Position numbers and translations under genes: made by a program
Origin: Dielma sp000508965
GTDB lineage: Bacteria; Bacillota_I; Bacilli_A; Erysipelotrichales; Erysipelotrichaceae
Assembly: GCA_000508965.1 (NCBI GenBank)
Contig: BAHV02000021.1
Location: 62,001-126,000 of the forward strand
Direction: 5' to 3'
Length of the DNA: 64,000 nt
Shown here: positions 63,367 to 64,000 of the stretch, in pieces
How positions within the stretch are numbered: position 1 is the first letter of the stretch
Layout: each line of letters starts with the position of its first letter
The notes under the pieces: model-generated
Database searches by the model: none
The model's input: the letters and a program-made list of their open reading frames with translations, nothing else
What the model was told of the DNA's origin: nothing

Positions 63367-63495
63367 GTTTAACCCTCCATATATGCAATATTATAAACTT
63401 TTTCGGCGATCTGAACAACACTTTCGCAAAAAACTGCCTGATATTTTCATTATTTGTTTGATGAAAAAGCTGTAATATTGATAAAACATCTATTT

Positions 63496-64000
63496 CTACT
63501 CAGCAATAATTTCTAAATAACTGATTATTTCATTAAAATGAATCTCTTTCGCATCATAATAATGTCCTTCATAATACAAGACATAATGACTGATACGCTC
63601 ATCCCTCACGGTAACAATACAGCACTTTGGTAAAATGAATTTTTCACCATGCGTATAAATAACCCGATCCTCATGCCGGATACCAAAATAATCCAGTGTT
63701 TCAATCAGCTTGGCAAATGAACACTGCCATGCTTTCGCATGCATAATATCAATGATTGACTCTACGCTTTGTCCTGTTAGCATCGCAATACACGTTTGAC
63801 CGCAATAACCCTCTTTCGAATACACAAGCCTGTGAATATCATCAATTTTTCGTATTGGATGCTGCTTAGAATATGGACTGTCATGATTAATGCGCGTTAA
63901 CCCATCAATGATTTCAAAGAACCCGTCTGAATCTTCAGCCATGATTTGAGAAATCAATTTTTTTAAAATTGGAATGTAATAAATGCCGCTGCCTTTGGGT
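63496..64000 (-). CDS. C39-like peptidase-fold protein (N-terminus beyond window)
   Basis: The frame is open from the stop at 63496 to base 64000 with no RBS before the internal Mets at 63942, so the gene probably begins to the right of the window. At least 167 residues are visible. GYCGQTCIAMLTGQSVESII carries a Cys after a Gly-Gln as in C39/papain-like peptidases (the canonical order is Q...C; here the residues around the Cys are GYCGQTC). SHYVLYYEGHYYDAKEI gives His and Asp at the right spacing. It may be a peptidase or an inactive relative of bacteriocin-exporter peptidase domains. Confidence 0.65.
   Translation of the reverse strand, partial: PKGSGIYYIPILKKLISQIMAEDSDGFFEIIDGLTRINHDSPYSKQHPIRKIDDIHRLVYSKEGYCGQTCIAMLTGQSVESIIDIMHAKAWQCSFAKLIETLDYFGIRHEDRVIYTHGEKFILPKCCIVTVRDERISHYVLYYEGHYYDAKEIHFNEIISYLEIIAE

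Noticed and set aside
1..64000. CRISPR arrays, rRNA or tRNA genes
   Set aside because: No regularly spaced repeats and no clover-leaf or rRNA-like sequence was seen in any intergenic stretch.

Overview
The window looks like a Bacillota (Firmicutes) chromosome of moderate GC. Strong GGAGG ribosome-binding sites, consensus sigma-A promoters, the pcrA-ligA-camS-gatCAB cluster, LCP cell-wall ligases and a cellobiose-type PTS all fit. An Erysipelotrichia-like gut lineage is plausible, but this is inference from gene content.

Region 1 (1 to about 20,420) is accessory DNA ending beside the 3' end of rlmD. It opens with a minus-strand defence operon behind one consensus promoter near 6,990: two unrecognised proteins (one with an Asn-rich tail), a small excisionase-type HTH protein, an RloC/PrrC-like ABC ATPase with a zinc hook, the type I methylase HsdM, a small membrane protein and the start of HsdS. 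HsdR must lie off the left edge if present. A decayed prophage follows on the plus strand: a sigma-like factor, small early genes, a DUF2800 gene cut by an amber codon, an ORF joining the start of a DUF2815 gene to a tail protein, two more tail genes, holin, endolysin, a SHOCT-type protein and three serine recombinases, the last with a 19-residue internal deletion. At least two prophage transcripts begin with related leader hairpins that bury the Shine-Dalgarno sequence. Two minus-strand genes, one with a HEPN-like RxxxxH motif, and a cluster of short repeats fill the space before rlmD.

Region 2 (20.4-34.1 kb) is chromosomal: rlmD, a TetR repressor with a surface FMN/FAD reductase lipoprotein whose promoter carries a matching operator, and a nine-gene yhf-type operon (yhfZ, Y, U, T, php, an added amidase-like gene, yhfS, X, W). 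This operon has a perfect sigma-A promoter and two operator-like palindromes. A membrane-anchored protein with a duplicated domain follows.

Region 3 (34-49.9 kb) holds the pcrA-ligA-camS-gatCAB operon and two LytR-CpsA-Psr proteins with an extra substrate-binding-like domain. Between these lie a candidate structured RNA and a BspA-like surface protein gene broken by an amber codon, which is separated from the second LCP gene by two long palindromes.

Region 4 (49.9-64 kb) holds an AlaX-like editing protein, an RlmI-like methyltransferase, a MATE exporter, a PTS/GH1 operon with its LevR-like regulator, LemA/DUF3137, a SIS protein, a BAX-inhibitor-1 protein and a C39-like protein running off the right edge. 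The GH1 enzyme keeps its nucleophile and phosphate-binding motif but has Gln in place of the usual acid/base Glu.
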